The notes: generated by a model not told the origin, from the sequence alone. A DNA stretch of 64,000 nucleotides from Parvibacillus sp035426385 (GCA_035426385.1 DAOLZQ010000009.1:1-64000), one strand, 5' to 3'; shown: positions 25,455-34,600, counted from the stretch's first letter. Made by a program: numbers and translations.

Positions 25455-28073
25455 TTATTTTTTAGGTGCTGCTTTGCGAGGAGCTGCTTTCTTGGCGGCG
25501 GGCTTTTTCACTGCAGATTTAGCACCTGCAGGTTTTTTCGCAGCGACACCCTTGATTTTCTTATCAAAAATACCGGGTTCCTGCTCTTCGATCATTGCTC
25601 TGATGTCCGCCAGCGGTATATTGACCAGATCCTCAGTGGTGTATTTCTGGCCTTCCTTGTTCTTAGTTATCTTAAACATCTTCTTGCCGTATCGGATGAA
25701 AGGACCCCAACGGCCATTCTCGATAGCTATGCCGTCATCGAAGACTCTTACGAAGCGATTGGCTTCCTTGTCCACCTTTGTACTGATCAGCTCATTGATG
25801 TTTTCCTGAGTGAGTTCATCCAGATTAAAGCGGCGCGGCACATTGATGTACATTTCGTTCCACTTGATGAAGGGGCCGAAGCGACCTGTGCCTTTAGTGA
25901 CGGGTTTGCCTTCGTAAGAAGCTACGGGTGCATCTGCTTTTTGCTTTTGGCGGATGATCTCGACGGCACGGGACAGATCGACATTGTAAGGATCTTCGCC
26001 CTTAGGCAGACTGATAAATGCGTCTCCGTACTTCACATAGGGTCCATACCTGCCGGTATTGATACTGATCATTACGCCATCGAGGAGGCCAAGTTCTTTG
26101 GGCAGTGTAAATAACAGCATAGCCTCCCCAAGTTCGATGGTTTCCATGCTTTGGCCCGGCTTCAGATTGGCAAAGCGCGGTTTTTCGTCTTCGGCCAGTT
26201 CATCCTGTTTGCCGATCTGGATGACAGGTTTACCCAGGCGCGTCATACGTGCGAAGATGGTGTGCCCGGTTCCCGGATCTGTACCCAGTATTCGCTCACC
26301 AGTGGCGCGTGAAGCTGTGTCCTTTGTATTTTCTACGGATAGATGGAACGGTTTGTAAAACTCCGCAATCATGACATTCCACTCCATGCTGCCTTCGGCT
26401 ATCTCATCAAATTCTTTTTCGATCTCGGCGGTGAAATGATAATCCATTATCTCGCTGAAATGCTCTATCAGGAAGTCAGTGACTACCATACCCATATCAG
26501 TGGGGAAGAGTTGATTTTTTGCAGCGCCGGTCATTTCGGTCATTTCACTAAGGCTGATATCTTCATTCTTCAGACGCAGCACTTTATACGGACGGGGTGT
26601 ACCCTCGCGAGTCTCCTTGACGACATAACCTCTGTTCTCTTCCATGATCTTGGAGATAGTCGGTGCATAAGTAGAGGGTCGACCGATGCCTACTTCTTCC
26701 ATTTTTTTCACTAGACTGGCTTCAGTATATCTTGCTGGAGGCTTGGAGAAGCGCTGAGTGGCGGTCATTTCATCCAGTTGTAATATCTGGCCTACTTTCA
26801 CTGGTGGGAGCAGTGTATTGAGGGTATCATCGTCCTCGTCATCGTGGCTTTCGAAATACACCCGGAGGAAACCATCGAATTTCACTACTTCTCCGAAGGC
26901 TTTTAGAAATTGGCCGGGGTGGGTAGAAATGGCTACCTCTACCTCTGTTTTTTCCAGTTCTGCATTGGCCATCTGAGATGCGATAGTCCGCTTCCAGATG
27001 AGCTCATAGAGCCGCTCCTGGTCTTTATCCCCGGAGATAGACTTATTCTCAATATAGGTGGGTCTGATGGCTTCGTGTGCTTCCTGTGCTGAAGCACTCT
27101 TGGTCTTGTAGCGGCGGGTGTGTACATATTGTGAACCGAAGCTGTGTTCTATTGCCTTGGCTATTTCCGTCAGAGCGGTTTCACTCAGATTGGTCGAGTC
27201 AGTACGCATGTAGGTGATTAATCCCGCTTCATAGAGCTTCTGGGCAGCTATCATGGTGCGTTTCACTGCGAAGGAAAGTTTACGACTCGCCTCTTGCTGT
27301 AGTGTAGAAGTGGTGAAAGGGGCAGATGGCTTGCGGGTGGCAGGCTTTACTTTGATATCAGCTACTGTAAACATGGCGCCTTTACATCCTTCGAGAAACT
27401 TGCGCGCATCACCCTCGAGTGGTAATTTTTGGTCTGACTCAGTAAGCAACAGGCGCGCTTTATCTTGTTTTTCATTAGTGAAAAATCCGGCCTTCACCTT
27501 ATAGAAAGTAGCTATCTCAAACTTAGTGATCTCTCGCTCGCGGTCCACCACCAGACGGACGGCTACTGACTGCACCCGGCCGGCAGACAACTGTCCCTTG
27601 ATCTTGCGCCAGAGCACTTCTGACAGTTCATATCCTACCAGGCGATCGAGTACTCTTCGCGCCTGCTGTGCATTGACCAGGTCGAGGTCTAGCGTTCGTG
27701 GCTGAGAGACCGCCTTCTGAATGGCGGCCTTGGTGATTTCGGTAAAGACAATGCGCTTCGTAGAGCGTGCGTCCAGACCGAGCACTTCGCACAGATGCCA
27801 ACTGATGGCTTCTCCCTCGCGGTCCTCATCCGTCGCGAGCCATACTTCGTCTGCGCTCTTGACACTCTCGCGCAGTTCCTTGACCAGGCGCAGCTTGTCG
27901 GAGGAAACGACATATCGGGGTTCAAAATTATTTGCTACATCTACGGCATCATTGCCCTTGTCCAGATCTCGGACGTGACCATAACTTGATTTGACTTTGA
28001 AGTCTTTGCCCAGGAATTTTTCAATAGTTTTTGCTTTGGCAGGTGATTCGACGATCAATAATTTTTGACCCAT
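25455..28073 (-). CDS. topA: DNA topoisomerase I
   Basis: An 872-residue type IA topoisomerase starting at ATG 28073 (MGQKLLIVESPAKAKTIEKF); a longer in-frame extension to 28235 would precede the Toprim domain and is rejected. Toprim acidic motif TDEDREGE is at residues 81-88 and the active-site Tyr288 is in YMRTDST. Instead of zinc ribbons, the C-terminal part carries repeated GRYGPYV/GRFGPFI/GRWGPFI modules, typical of this phylum, and ends in a basic KPAAKKAAPRKAAPKK tail for DNA contact. It relaxes negative supercoils and is essential. It heads a two-gene transcript with the nucleotidyltransferase. Confidence 0.97.
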   Translation of the reverse strand: MGQKLLIVESPAKAKTIEKFLGKDFKVKSSYGHVRDLDKGNDAVDVANNFEPRYVVSSDKLRLVKELRESVKSADEVWLATDEDREGEAISWHLCEVLGLDARSTKRIVFTEITKAAIQKAVSQPRTLDLDLVNAQQARRVLDRLVGYELSEVLWRKIKGQLSAGRVQSVAVRLVVDREREITKFEIATFYKVKAGFFTNEKQDKARLLLTESDQKLPLEGDARKFLEGCKGAMFTVADIKVKPATRKPSAPFTTSTLQQEASRKLSFAVKRTMIAAQKLYEAGLITYMRTDSTNLSETALTEIAKAIEHSFGSQYVHTRRYKTKSASAQEAHEAIRPTYIENKSISGDKDQERLYELIWKRTIASQMANAELEKTEVEVAISTHPGQFLKAFGEVVKFDGFLRVYFESHDDEDDDTLNTLLPPVKVGQILQLDEMTATQRFSKPPARYTEASLVKKMEEVGIGRPSTYAPTISKIMEENRGYVVKETREGTPRPYKVLRLKNEDISLSEMTEMTGAAKNQLFPTDMGMVVTDFLIEHFSEIMDYHFTAEIEKEFDEIAEGSMEWNVMIAEFYKPFHLSVENTKDTASRATGERILGTDPGTGHTIFARMTRLGKPVIQIGKQDELAEDEKPRFANLKPGQSMETIELGEAMLLFTLPKELGLLDGVMISINTGRYGPYVKYGDAFISLPKGEDPYNVDLSRAVEIIRQKQKADAPVASYEGKPVTKGTGRFGPFIKWNEMYINVPRRFNLDELTQENINELISTKVDKEANRFVRVFDDGIAIENGRWGPFIRYGKKMFKITKNKEGQKYTTEDLVNIPLADIRAMIEEQEPGIFDKKIKGVAAKKPAGAKSAVKKPAAKKAAPRKAAPKK

Positions 28074-28136
28074 TAGATATAGATTTATGTGTGCTTGTTC
28101 AAAGGAAGGCAGCTTAAAATGCCCTATAAGTGAGTG

Positions 28137-28144
28137 CAAACATA
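28137..28144 (-). promoter_or_regulatory. Bacteroidota -7 box upstream of topA
   Basis: Minus-strand TATGTTTG fits TAnnTTTG and lies 63 bases upstream of the topA ATG at 28073, inside the region that a longer N-terminal extension would occupy. It therefore supports the shorter start. No clear -33 TTG was found at the usual distance. Confidence 0.45.
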
Positions 28145-28391
28145 ATACATTTGTTTTATTTATATCTAATTGTGCCTGAATGACAGTTGTTACAAAGCAG
28201 GTGTGGATATGTATTTGGCGATTCTGAATAGCCATTTGTTGCCCTCTCTTGGGTTAAGAGTAAGATTCTTCAGATGATATATTATAAGGTGAAAATGCTA
28301 GCTATACTGATTTTCAAAGTGAGAAACCCAGCTTTGCGTACTGAGCTATCGTCACCGTTTTGACATAGCAAACAAAAAAACTGATATTTTC

Positions 28392-28422
28392 TTGCGTAGT
28401 CACATAACTACATTTATATTTG
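28392..28422 (+). promoter_or_regulatory. Bacteroidota promoter of the ArsR-SRPBCC genes
   Basis: TTG (28392-28394) and TATATTTG (28415-28422) are separated by 20 bases, matching the -33 TTG / -7 TAnnTTTG promoter of this phylum. The ArsR start at 28438 lies 15 bases beyond, so the transcript has an almost absent leader. Confidence 0.65.
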
Positions 28423-28437
28423 TAGCCAAATGACTTC

Positions 28438-28761
28438 ATGATGAATTTAAGACGAGACGTATTTCAAGCCATCTCTGATCCTACCAGACGAGCCATACTC
28501 CTGCTAATAGCCACTCAGGCTATGACAGCAGGCGCAATTGCCTCCAATTTTAATACTGCGAGACCAACAGTATCAAAGCATCTACAAATATTGACCGAAT
28601 GTGAATTGGTGAAGCCGGAGCAACTGGGTAGAGAGATCTATTATCACGTCAATAGCGACAAGCTGAAAGAAGTGGCAGATTTTATTGAGCCCTTCAGGCA
28701 AATGTGGGCAGATAGATTTGAAAAATTGGAAACCGTAATGAAAATGTACCAATCAAGGTAA
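28438..28761 (+). CDS. ArsR-family winged-helix regulator
   Basis: A 107-residue regulator; start is one of two tandem ATGs (28438/28441). It has the SdpR/ArsR pattern: RRDVFQAISDPTRRAILLLI, then TAGAIASNFNTARPTVSKHL as the recognition HTH, and GREIYYHVN in the wing. No metal-binding Cys is seen. Such regulators paired with an AHSA1/SRPBCC gene (28765, 3 bases downstream) are a common two-gene unit; the regulator probably represses its own operon and responds to a hydrophobic ligand. Ligand unknown. Confidence 0.92.
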   Translation: MMNLRRDVFQAISDPTRRAILLLIATQAMTAGAIASNFNTARPTVSKHLQILTECELVKPEQLGREIYYHVNSDKLKEVADFIEPFRQMWADRFEKLETVMKMYQSR

Positions 28762-28764
28762 AAA

Positions 28765-29256
28765 ATGGAGCAAAAAACAAAGATAAATGCTGCAGAAGGC
28801 AAACGAGATTTAACCATTACCAGAGAATTTGATTTACCCGTTGAATTATTATTTAAAGCTTATTCCGAAGCTGAACTTTTAGAACAATGGATGGGGACGA
28901 AAGTAATAAAGCTTGAAAGTAAAAAGCATGGAAGCTATCAATTTGAAACATCACATCAGGGCAAAATAGTATTTAGAGCGAATGGGACAATTCACGAATT
29001 TATGCCGGATCAAAAGATTATCAGAACATTTGAAATGGAAAATAGTCCCATCGGAGTGCAATTGGAATTTTTGGAGTTTGAAAAAATAACAGAAACTGTA
29101 AGTAAATTAAGCATCCATATTATTTACCGGTCAGTGGAGCACAGGTCGGAACAATTAAAAATGCGTTTTGCATTTGGTTTAAATATGGCACACAATCAAT
29201 TACAGGAAATATTTAATAGGAATAAATATATTTCCACAGCTAGCAAGTGGAGATAG
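28765..29256 (+). CDS. SRPBCC (AHSA1/START-like) ligand-binding protein
   Basis: A 163-residue protein with the Aha1-C/SRPBCC pattern: LTITREFDLPVELLFKAYSE, then LLEQWMGTK, GSYQFETSHQGKIVFRANGT and FEMENSP. These helix-grip proteins bind hydrophobic ligands in a deep cavity. It starts 3 bases after the ArsR gene, so the two are co-transcribed. C-terminal residues FNRNKYISTASKWR have no special motif. Function beyond ligand binding is unknown. Confidence 0.87.
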   Translation: MEQKTKINAAEGKRDLTITREFDLPVELLFKAYSEAELLEQWMGTKVIKLESKKHGSYQFETSHQGKIVFRANGTIHEFMPDQKIIRTFEMENSPIGVQLEFLEFEKITETVSKLSIHIIYRSVEHRSEQLKMRFAFGLNMAHNQLQEIFNRNKYISTASKWR

Positions 29257-29365
29257 TGGAGCTGAATATTTTGGACCAACAATATTAATTATACTTAATT
29301 AATTTTATTGGTATTACCAACCCTCCTCAAAAAGATTAATGTTAATAAATCAATAATCGCATGTT

Positions 29366-29944
29366 ATGAACAGTAAGGCAAATTGGTATTTTGAAAGGTC
29401 CGGGAAGTGGCAGGAAGAAATAGGTTTATTAAGAACGATTATTTTGGAATGCCAACTCTCCGAAGATTTGAAATGGGGGGTACCTACCTACACGTATAAA
29501 AAAGCAAACATTGTTTTGATTCATACTTTTAAGGAGTATTGTGCTATTTTATTTCCCAAAGGCGTATTGCTAAAGGATAAAAAATCTATTCTAATCCAGC
29601 AGACTGAAAATGTTCAGTCGGCAAGACAGATGAGGTTCATAAACGTTCAGGAAATTACTAAGCTTAAGAAGGCCATTCAAGAATATATTTTTGAAGCCTG
29701 CGAAGTGGAAGCTCAGGGCCTGAAAGTAGAATTGAAAAAGACAGCAGATTATGAAGTGCCGGAAGAATTTCAAATTAAACTAGATAAAAGTCAGGCTTTA
29801 AAGTCAGCATTTGAAGCATTAACACCCGGTAGACAGAGAGCTTATCTTTTTTATTTTTCTCAGGCCAAGCAATCTAAGACCAGGGAAGAAAGAGTAAATA
29901 AATACATTGATGCGATCTTGGCTGGAAAGGGAAAAGATGACTAG
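29366..29944 (+). CDS. YdeI/OmpD-associated family protein (DUF1801-type)
   Basis: A 192-residue cytoplasmic protein. The N-terminal half matches the DUF1801/YdhG-like fold (LSEDLKWGVPTYTYKKANIV, then LIHTFKEYCAILFPKG). The C-terminal part matches the OmdA/YdeI bacteriocin-protection tail (ALKSAFEALTPGRQRAYLFY, then FSQAKQSKTREERV). Members are linked to stress resistance, with no proven biochemistry. It lies 109 bases after the SRPBCC gene, with which it often clusters; both may belong to one small-molecule stress unit. Confidence 0.85.
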   Translation: MNSKANWYFERSGKWQEEIGLLRTIILECQLSEDLKWGVPTYTYKKANIVLIHTFKEYCAILFPKGVLLKDKKSILIQQTENVQSARQMRFINVQEITKLKKAIQEYIFEACEVEAQGLKVELKKTADYEVPEEFQIKLDKSQALKSAFEALTPGRQRAYLFYFSQAKQSKTREERVNKYIDAILAGKGKDD

Positions 29945-30008
29945 AAAATAAGACTTCATCCTCTACCGATAAATCAAGGTAGAAGTAAGTAAAACTACCA
30001 AGATCCGT

Positions 30009-30791
30009 TTATCCGATGAATGTACGGATAGCAGCTATTACTGCTTCGGGCTGATCAGCGTGAAGCCAGTGCCCTGCCTCCGGGATCGTCACTAACTGCG
30101 CATCGGGAAATAAGCTCAGAATTTGAGTCATATCTTCATCCAGAATATATTTGCTCTGACCACCACGGATAAATAAAGTAGGTCCTGAATAAGTCTCAAG
30201 GATGGAAAGTGGGTTGATAATATCTGCATAATTATCATAGAGCACAGGGATATTGAATCGCCAGTGAAAGCCAGGTGTGCCGGACGAATTTCGAGCCAGG
30301 CTCTTCATCAAAAATTGTACGATGGCAGGTGAATGAATCGTCTCGCTCATCTGCGCTTCGATAGGAGCTCTGCTGGAAGTATTACTGACGTCCGTCTGCA
30401 TGAGGACGCGAAAGATTTCATCATGTCCACGAGGATAAGCCTTCGGCGCCATATCCAGGCAGATCAGGCCCTTGGTGTAGGCAGGTTGATTCAGCGCCAG
30501 GTTCATCGCTACCTTACCACCCATTGAGTGGCCGATGATCCAGGCGCGCTCCAGCCCCAGTTCCTGAAGCAGATGAATGACATCACCGGCCATCAGGTCG
30601 ATGCTTTGATGCGCACTGTGGAAAGATCGTCCATGATTTCGAAGATCAGGCAGGATGACTCTATACTGTTCACTCAGGTCTCTGGCGATCAGGTTCCAAT
30701 TGTCTCCCGAACCGAATAGACCGTGAAGAATAATGAGGGGAGTGCCCTCGCCCAGCGACTTATAATGAAGAGTATGTGAAGCCATTTTCAT
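30009..30791 (-). CDS. alpha/beta hydrolase (YbfF-like esterase)
   Basis: A 260-residue cytoplasmic hydrolase. Key features: oxyanion-hole HGLFGSGDNW, nucleophile elbow GHSMGG, LPDLRNHGRS, and catalytic His in EAGHWLHADQPE. The order HGLFGS..NW and DLRNHGRS is typical of the YbfF/acyl-CoA esterase group. Two possible starts (ATG 30791 or 30785) differ by two residues. It lies just downstream of an M48 protease and its terminator in the same orientation. Substrate probably a small ester or acyl thioester. Confidence 0.9.
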   Translation of the reverse strand: MKMASHTLHYKSLGEGTPLIILHGLFGSGDNWNLIARDLSEQYRVILPDLRNHGRSFHSAHQSIDLMAGDVIHLLQELGLERAWIIGHSMGGKVAMNLALNQPAYTKGLICLDMAPKAYPRGHDEIFRVLMQTDVSNTSSRAPIEAQMSETIHSPAIVQFLMKSLARNSSGTPGFHWRFNIPVLYDNYADIINPLSILETYSGPTLFIRGGQSKYILDEDMTQILSLFPDAQLVTIPEAGHWLHADQPEAVIAAIRTFIG

Positions 30792-30797
30792 AAAGAT

Positions 30798-30832
30798 AAA
30801 AAAAAGAGGCTTCTCCTTTCGAAAAAGCCCCT
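30798..30832 (-). terminator. Rho-independent terminator of the M48 protease gene
   Basis: On the minus strand AGGGGCTT and AAGCCTCT form an 8-bp stem with one G-U pair, followed by a run of T residues. It lies about 23 bases after the protease stop and just before the next gene's start, separating the two transcripts. Confidence 0.75.
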
Positions 30833-30855
30833 ATAAGTGACACAGCAATTATTAT

Positions 30856-31644
30856 TTACTTTATGAGTGACTTGATGCGCGCATAGGCAGCCGTATTGGT
30901 CTCAGTACCGGTACAACCCAGTTGATTTTTCTTTTTCTCCATATTGGCAATTCTGTTGGATGGATTGGGGTGAGTACTTAGCCATTCGGGTGGATTACCG
31001 CCCTTAGCCTCCATCTTCCGGAAGAAACCGGCGGCACCATCTGCCTTATAGTTAGTTCCACAGAGATAAGTCACTGACTGCGCATCTGCTTCTGATTCAT
31101 CTGAACGGCTAAACTGTAATCCAGCCAATCCACCTGCCAATGAAGCAGCTATTTGGGCCAGCGCGGACTGATTGCCTACTAGGGCCTCAGTGATTATAGA
31201 TATACCGTATTGCTTAGTGAGCTGCTTGGTGCTGTGGCGCAGATCAGCATGAGCGATCTCGTGTCCCATGACACCTATAAGTTCGTCTTCACTATCTAAG
31301 AACTTGATCAAGCCGGTGTAAACATAAATGTGCCCACCGGGAGTACAAAATGCATTGAGCACCTTCGGATCGTCAATAATTTTGACATTCCAAGAAAAAT
31401 TGTTCTTATTGGTTACTGTTCCGGTATTCAATATGGTTTGCACCAATGAGCGAACATAGCTGTATAGCTCTGCATTGCCTGATTCGGGAAGTAGTGGGTA
31501 TTCCTTTGGCTTGCTCGCTATTTCAGAAGAAACCTGATCGCCTAGTTGCTTATCTTGATCAATGCTGAAGGCATTAAAGCTCTTACATCCCATAGTACCT
31601 ACACTGAGCATAAGAGAGATGAATATATACGGATAAAACCTCAT
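30856..31644 (-). CDS. M48-family metalloprotease lipoprotein
   Basis: The ATG at 31644 gives a lipoprotein signal (MRFYPYIFISLMLSVGTMGC, Cys20), so the longer frame to 31686 is rejected; 262 residues. The zinc site HEIAH is at about residues 128-132, and the third ligand Glu lies in FSRSDESEADAQS. It matches the Oma1/BepA (YfgC)-like M48 peptidases without TPRs. These periplasmic proteases clear misfolded outer-membrane or envelope proteins. Monocistronic, with its own terminator. Confidence 0.93.
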   Translation of the reverse strand: MRFYPYIFISLMLSVGTMGCKSFNAFSIDQDKQLGDQVSSEIASKPKEYPLLPESGNAELYSYVRSLVQTILNTGTVTNKNNFSWNVKIIDDPKVLNAFCTPGGHIYVYTGLIKFLDSEDELIGVMGHEIAHADLRHSTKQLTKQYGISIITEALVGNQSALAQIAASLAGGLAGLQFSRSDESEADAQSVTYLCGTNYKADGAAGFFRKMEAKGGNPPEWLSTHPNPSNRIANMEKKKNQLGCTGTETNTAAYARIKSLIK

Positions 31645-31801
31645 AAATAGAAAGAATTGAATTGAGAAAATCTTTGTGACCAACATTTATCTGTCGACCA
31701 AAAGTGATTTCTATAAAATATTAATGAGCCAAAAAAGTTCAAAAAGCGATTATTTAGAAACGCAAAACTGAAGAGCTACAGTTTAAAGTAAAAGTTAATT
31801 C

Positions 31802-31809
31802 TAACTTTG
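31802..31809 (+). promoter_or_regulatory. Bacteroidota -7 box (TAACTTTG)
   Basis: TAACTTTG fits TAnnTTTG, 19 bases upstream of the ATG at 31828. It favours that ATG over the GTG at 31822. No -33 TTG could be confirmed. Confidence 0.5.
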
Positions 31810-31827
31810 TAACAAAATAATGTGCGA

Positions 31828-32178
31828 ATGAAAATATCTCAATTCAAAGAAGATCTAATAGAAATGATCAATCGTAGCGGCGAAGAACCAAATGAGACAG
31901 TCATATTTGATGCCATCAATCAGTTGTTCTATAACTATAAGTTTGCTGCATCACTTTCAGAAGCAGAGCGACTGAATAGCGAACTGTTCCAATCGAAAGC
32001 GAATACCGAACCCGTTGAATTGATTACAGAGGAGGAAGATGACTTTAATCTGGTGGTGCCTCCGAAGACAGAGCTAATGGCGGAGAGTGAATTTCATATT
32101 AAGGTCACAAAGACCTGGGTAAAGCCCGACACTCCTGTGGAAAACTGTATATATATAGTTGAAATCGCTCAGGTGTAA
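31828..32178 (+). CDS. small acidic protein of unknown function
   Basis: A 116-residue protein (ATG 31828; the GTG at 31822 is only two codons earlier). It has an N-terminal helical region (KISQFKEDLIEMINRSGEEP) and an acidic middle (LITEEEDDFNLVVPPKTELM), then a beta-like tail (IKVTKTWVKPDTPVENCIYI). No signal peptide or membrane helix. I do not recognise the family. It has its own promoter-like box and stands between a protease and an esterase on different strands or transcripts. Confidence 0.6.
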   Translation: MKISQFKEDLIEMINRSGEEPNETVIFDAINQLFYNYKFAASLSEAERLNSELFQSKANTEPVELITEEEDDFNLVVPPKTELMAESEFHIKVTKTWVKPDTPVENCIYIVEIAQV

Positions 32179-32204
32179 GTACTTTTTTAAAGAAAAGCTC
32201 ATTT

Positions 32205-32220
32205 AGGGGTTGGCTCCCCT
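32205..32220. other. short stem-loop between 31828-32178 and the esterase gene
   Basis: AGGGG-TTGGCT-CCCCT is a 5-bp perfect stem without a strong U-run, 20 bases before the next start. It may be a weak terminator or a leader structure. Confidence 0.35.
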
Positions 32221-32240
32221 CAAAGTATATAATTATAAAG

Positions 32241-33065
32241 ATGAAGAATATATTACTGCTCTGTCTGTTCCTCTGCGGCAGTTCCTTCTATTTAAGTGCA
32301 CAAGAGATGAAATCCTCTGTATCGCCGCTCATTATTGGTGAAGTACATACACTTCATTCTGAGATCCTCGGGGAGGACAGGGTGTTGAATATATATGCTC
32401 CTCCGGACTATAATCCGAATATAAAGTATCCGGTTATCTATCTGCTGGATGGTAGTATGAATGAGGATTTCCTCCACATAACCGGATTAGCCCAATTTTT
32501 TAACCTGATGTATAAGATGCCGCAGGCCATCCTCGTCGGCATCTCTAATGTGGATAGAAAGCGTGATTTTACTTTTCATACAGAACTGAAAGATTTACAA
32601 ACCAAATATCCGACAACCGGTCACTCGGACCTGTTTATTAATTTTCTGGAAAAGGAATTACTTCCTTATATAGCGGGTCATTTTTCTACTTCAAGTGATC
32701 GATATTTAATTGGCCAGTCACTGGGCGGTTTATTAGGGAGTGAAGTGCTGCTGAAGAAGCCACAATTGTTTACACATTACCTCTTAGTTAGCCCCAGTCT
32801 CTGGTGGGATAACGAGAGCTTGCTGAAGAAAGCTCCGGAGTTATTGAAGCAACTTAAGACGACGCCACCAAAATATATTTATATCTCAGTCGGCGCAGGA
32901 GAGCCAAATATCATGATCAGGGAGGCGAAAAAGCTATCAGATTTGATCCGGAAAGAAACCGGAGTTAAGACTACATACAATATGATCAAAAATGTCAATC
33001 ACGCTACCATACTTCACCAAAGTATATATGCTGCACTGGAAGAGTTATTTCCGTATAAGGAATAA
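32241..33065 (+). CDS. secreted esterase of the IroE/Fes-like (esterase D) fold
   Basis: A 274-residue protein with a signal peptide (MKNILLLCLFLCGSSFYLSA). The PF00756-type esterase core shows YNPNIKYPVIYLLDGS, nucleophile elbow GQSLGG and LLVSPSLWWD, with the catalytic His in KNVNHATILHQ. Family members hydrolyse siderophore esters, feruloyl esters or other acyl esters in the periplasm. Its substrate cannot be deduced; no siderophore genes are nearby. Confidence 0.85.
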   Translation: MKNILLLCLFLCGSSFYLSAQEMKSSVSPLIIGEVHTLHSEILGEDRVLNIYAPPDYNPNIKYPVIYLLDGSMNEDFLHITGLAQFFNLMYKMPQAILVGISNVDRKRDFTFHTELKDLQTKYPTTGHSDLFINFLEKELLPYIAGHFSTSSDRYLIGQSLGGLLGSEVLLKKPQLFTHYLLVSPSLWWDNESLLKKAPELLKQLKTTPPKYIYISVGAGEPNIMIREAKKLSDLIRKETGVKTTYNMIKNVNHATILHQSIYAALEELFPYKE

Positions 33066-33152
33066 AAGTCAGCCACATTCTCTCTTAGACTTGAATAGGG
33101 TTTTTGGCAGGTGGAAAAAAGTTACAAATATTTAAGCTGCAGATCTATGTAG

Positions 33153-33617
33153 TTACATCTCGCTCTCAGGATCTTCGAAATTATCATAGTAAGTAAAGTC
33201 CTTAGTGATCAGACCATGCTCAATGGTGAAGATGGTGCAGATGGGCAATTCGAACTCTGTGCTATCCTCTGCTGTGCCAGTAGAGATGAACTCCACTATA
33301 ATGTGGTTTTCTCCTGAGATATAGGTTTGTATGATTTCATCGTGAAGGTTCGGGAATATGTGCTGTAGCTGATCATATTTCTCGATTATTTGTGCTTTTG
33401 TTTGTTTCACTATGCTCGGCCCCATTGAGGGATCTTTAAATTCTGCAGTATCAGTATACATGGCGGCCATGCTGGTCCATTCGTGGTTATTAAAATGGTC
33501 GAAATACTGTCGGATTATTTTGTCGAGGTCTGTAGTTTGTGTCAATTTATTGGAATTTGTATTGTTACACATTATAAATGAAAATGCGAATAGAAAGAGC
33601 ATTAAAATTTTTCTCAT
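33153..33617 (-). CDS. SnoaL/NTF2-like lipoprotein
   Basis: A 154-residue protein with an N-terminal lipoprotein signal (MRKILMLFLFAFSFIMC). The mature part follows a SnoaL-like NTF2 cone fold: IIRQYFDHFNNHEWTSMAAM, YTDTAEFKDPSMG, IVEFISTGTAEDSTEFELPI and CTIFTIEHGLITKDFTYYDN. Such domains serve as small-ligand binding pockets or polyketide cyclase-like enzymes. An 11-bp inverted repeat about 50 bases upstream (33667-33699) may regulate it. Confidence 0.82.
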   Translation of the reverse strand: MRKILMLFLFAFSFIMCNNTNSNKLTQTTDLDKIIRQYFDHFNNHEWTSMAAMYTDTAEFKDPSMGPSIVKQTKAQIIEKYDQLQHIFPNLHDEIIQTYISGENHIIVEFISTGTAEDSTEFELPICTIFTIEHGLITKDFTYYDNFEDPESEM

Positions 33618-33666
33618 ATTCAGTGAGTAATGTTTTATAATTAATTATGTATCTAATCATTTGACT

Positions 33667-33699
33667 AATTAGTAATTGAACTAATAGCAATTACTAATT
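33667..33699. promoter_or_regulatory. perfect 11-bp inverted repeat upstream of SnoaL-like gene
   Basis: AATTAGTAATT (33667-33677) and AATTACTAATT (33689-33699) are perfect inverted copies separated by 11 bases. Position 50-80 bases upstream of the minus-strand start suggests an operator; AT-rich palindromes may also occur by chance. Confidence 0.45.
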
Positions 33700-33844
33700 G
33701 ATCATATCAACCCGAAATATACAAAAACTTTGAATAATGGATACCGAAGCCTAAAACAATTTATTATAAAATAGATGGGGTGAATGCGCTCAGAAATACA
33801 AGGAAGATTTTTAATTTTCAGAGATTGGATAGGAATTAGTGTAT

Positions 33845-33876
33845 AAAAAAAATTGGATTGAATCTTATTAATCCAA
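33845..33876 (-). terminator. terminator of the DoxX-sigma factor transcript
   Basis: On the minus strand TTGGATT and AATCCAA form a 7-bp stem with a 10-base loop, followed by a run of eight T residues. It lies about 60 bases downstream of the sigma factor stop. Confidence 0.7.
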
Positions 33877-33938
33877 TCCAACTAAATGAACTATTAAAAA
33901 GGGAATAAACAGGGTTAACTATTTATTACATTATTATG

Positions 33939-34586
33939 TCAAAGGGTATTGATTTCCTTCATCACACGATCTACCATGCCGTCACAATAAATTAGATTGA
34001 ATTCAAACAGTTCGGCTTTGGTATAAACCTTTTCTAGCTGGCTTCTCAGCATTGTCTTTGCCCGGTTAGCACGGACCTTTACATTTGCCTCGGTGATGTT
34101 TAGCAGTTCGGCCGTTTCTGATACATTCATCCCATTTATTTCACGTAAGGAGAATACCATACGATATTCAATAGGTATTTTGCTGAGTGCTACTTCGATG
34201 ATATGGCCCAACTCCCTATTTTGAATAACTTTATTGGCATCATTATTTGAGGAAGCAAACATTGGTTTTGAATTATCTTTCACAGCTAAGGGAATTTCAT
34301 TTTTAAAACTTGATTTGGCTCTTTTTCTATAGCAGTTATTCATCATGATACGGATGATCCAGGTTTTGAATTCAGCCCTGCCTTCATACTGAACCATATT
34401 CTTATAGGCATCAACAAAGGTCTCCTGCATTAGATCCAGTGTATCTTCGTGGCTATAGTTGTACGATCTCCCGACCTTATATAGAGTGGGGTTATACTTT
34501 CTGACAATGATAGAATAGAGAGATTTCTCTCCGCCTAAGATACGCTCGATGGTGTCGGAAGTAGTCAGTGTGTCAAGTGAGTTCAT
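33939..34586 (-). CDS. ECF-type RNA polymerase sigma factor
   Basis: The ATG at 34586 (MNSLDTLTTSDTIERILGGE) is used because the sigma-70 domain starts there; the frame extending to 34727 overlaps the DoxX gene. The 215-residue protein has region 2 (YSHEDTLDLMQETFVDAYKN and FKTWIIRIMMNNCY) and region 4 HTH (LSKIPIEYRMVFSLREINGM, then NVSETAELLNITEANVK). ECF factors redirect polymerase to stress or envelope promoters. The DoxX gene precedes it by 14 bases in the same direction. No anti-sigma gene is adjacent, so its control is unclear. Confidence 0.93.
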   Translation of the reverse strand: MNSLDTLTTSDTIERILGGEKSLYSIIVRKYNPTLYKVGRSYNYSHEDTLDLMQETFVDAYKNMVQYEGRAEFKTWIIRIMMNNCYRKRAKSSFKNEIPLAVKDNSKPMFASSNNDANKVIQNRELGHIIEVALSKIPIEYRMVFSLREINGMNVSETAELLNITEANVKVRANRAKTMLRSQLEKVYTKAELFEFNLIYCDGMVDRVMKEINTL

Positions 34587-34600
34587 TTTATTTTTATAAG

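Noticed and set aside
28074..28235. 54-codon N-terminal extension of topA
   Set aside because: The Toprim domain starts at 28073, and a TAnnTTTG promoter box lies within the extension.
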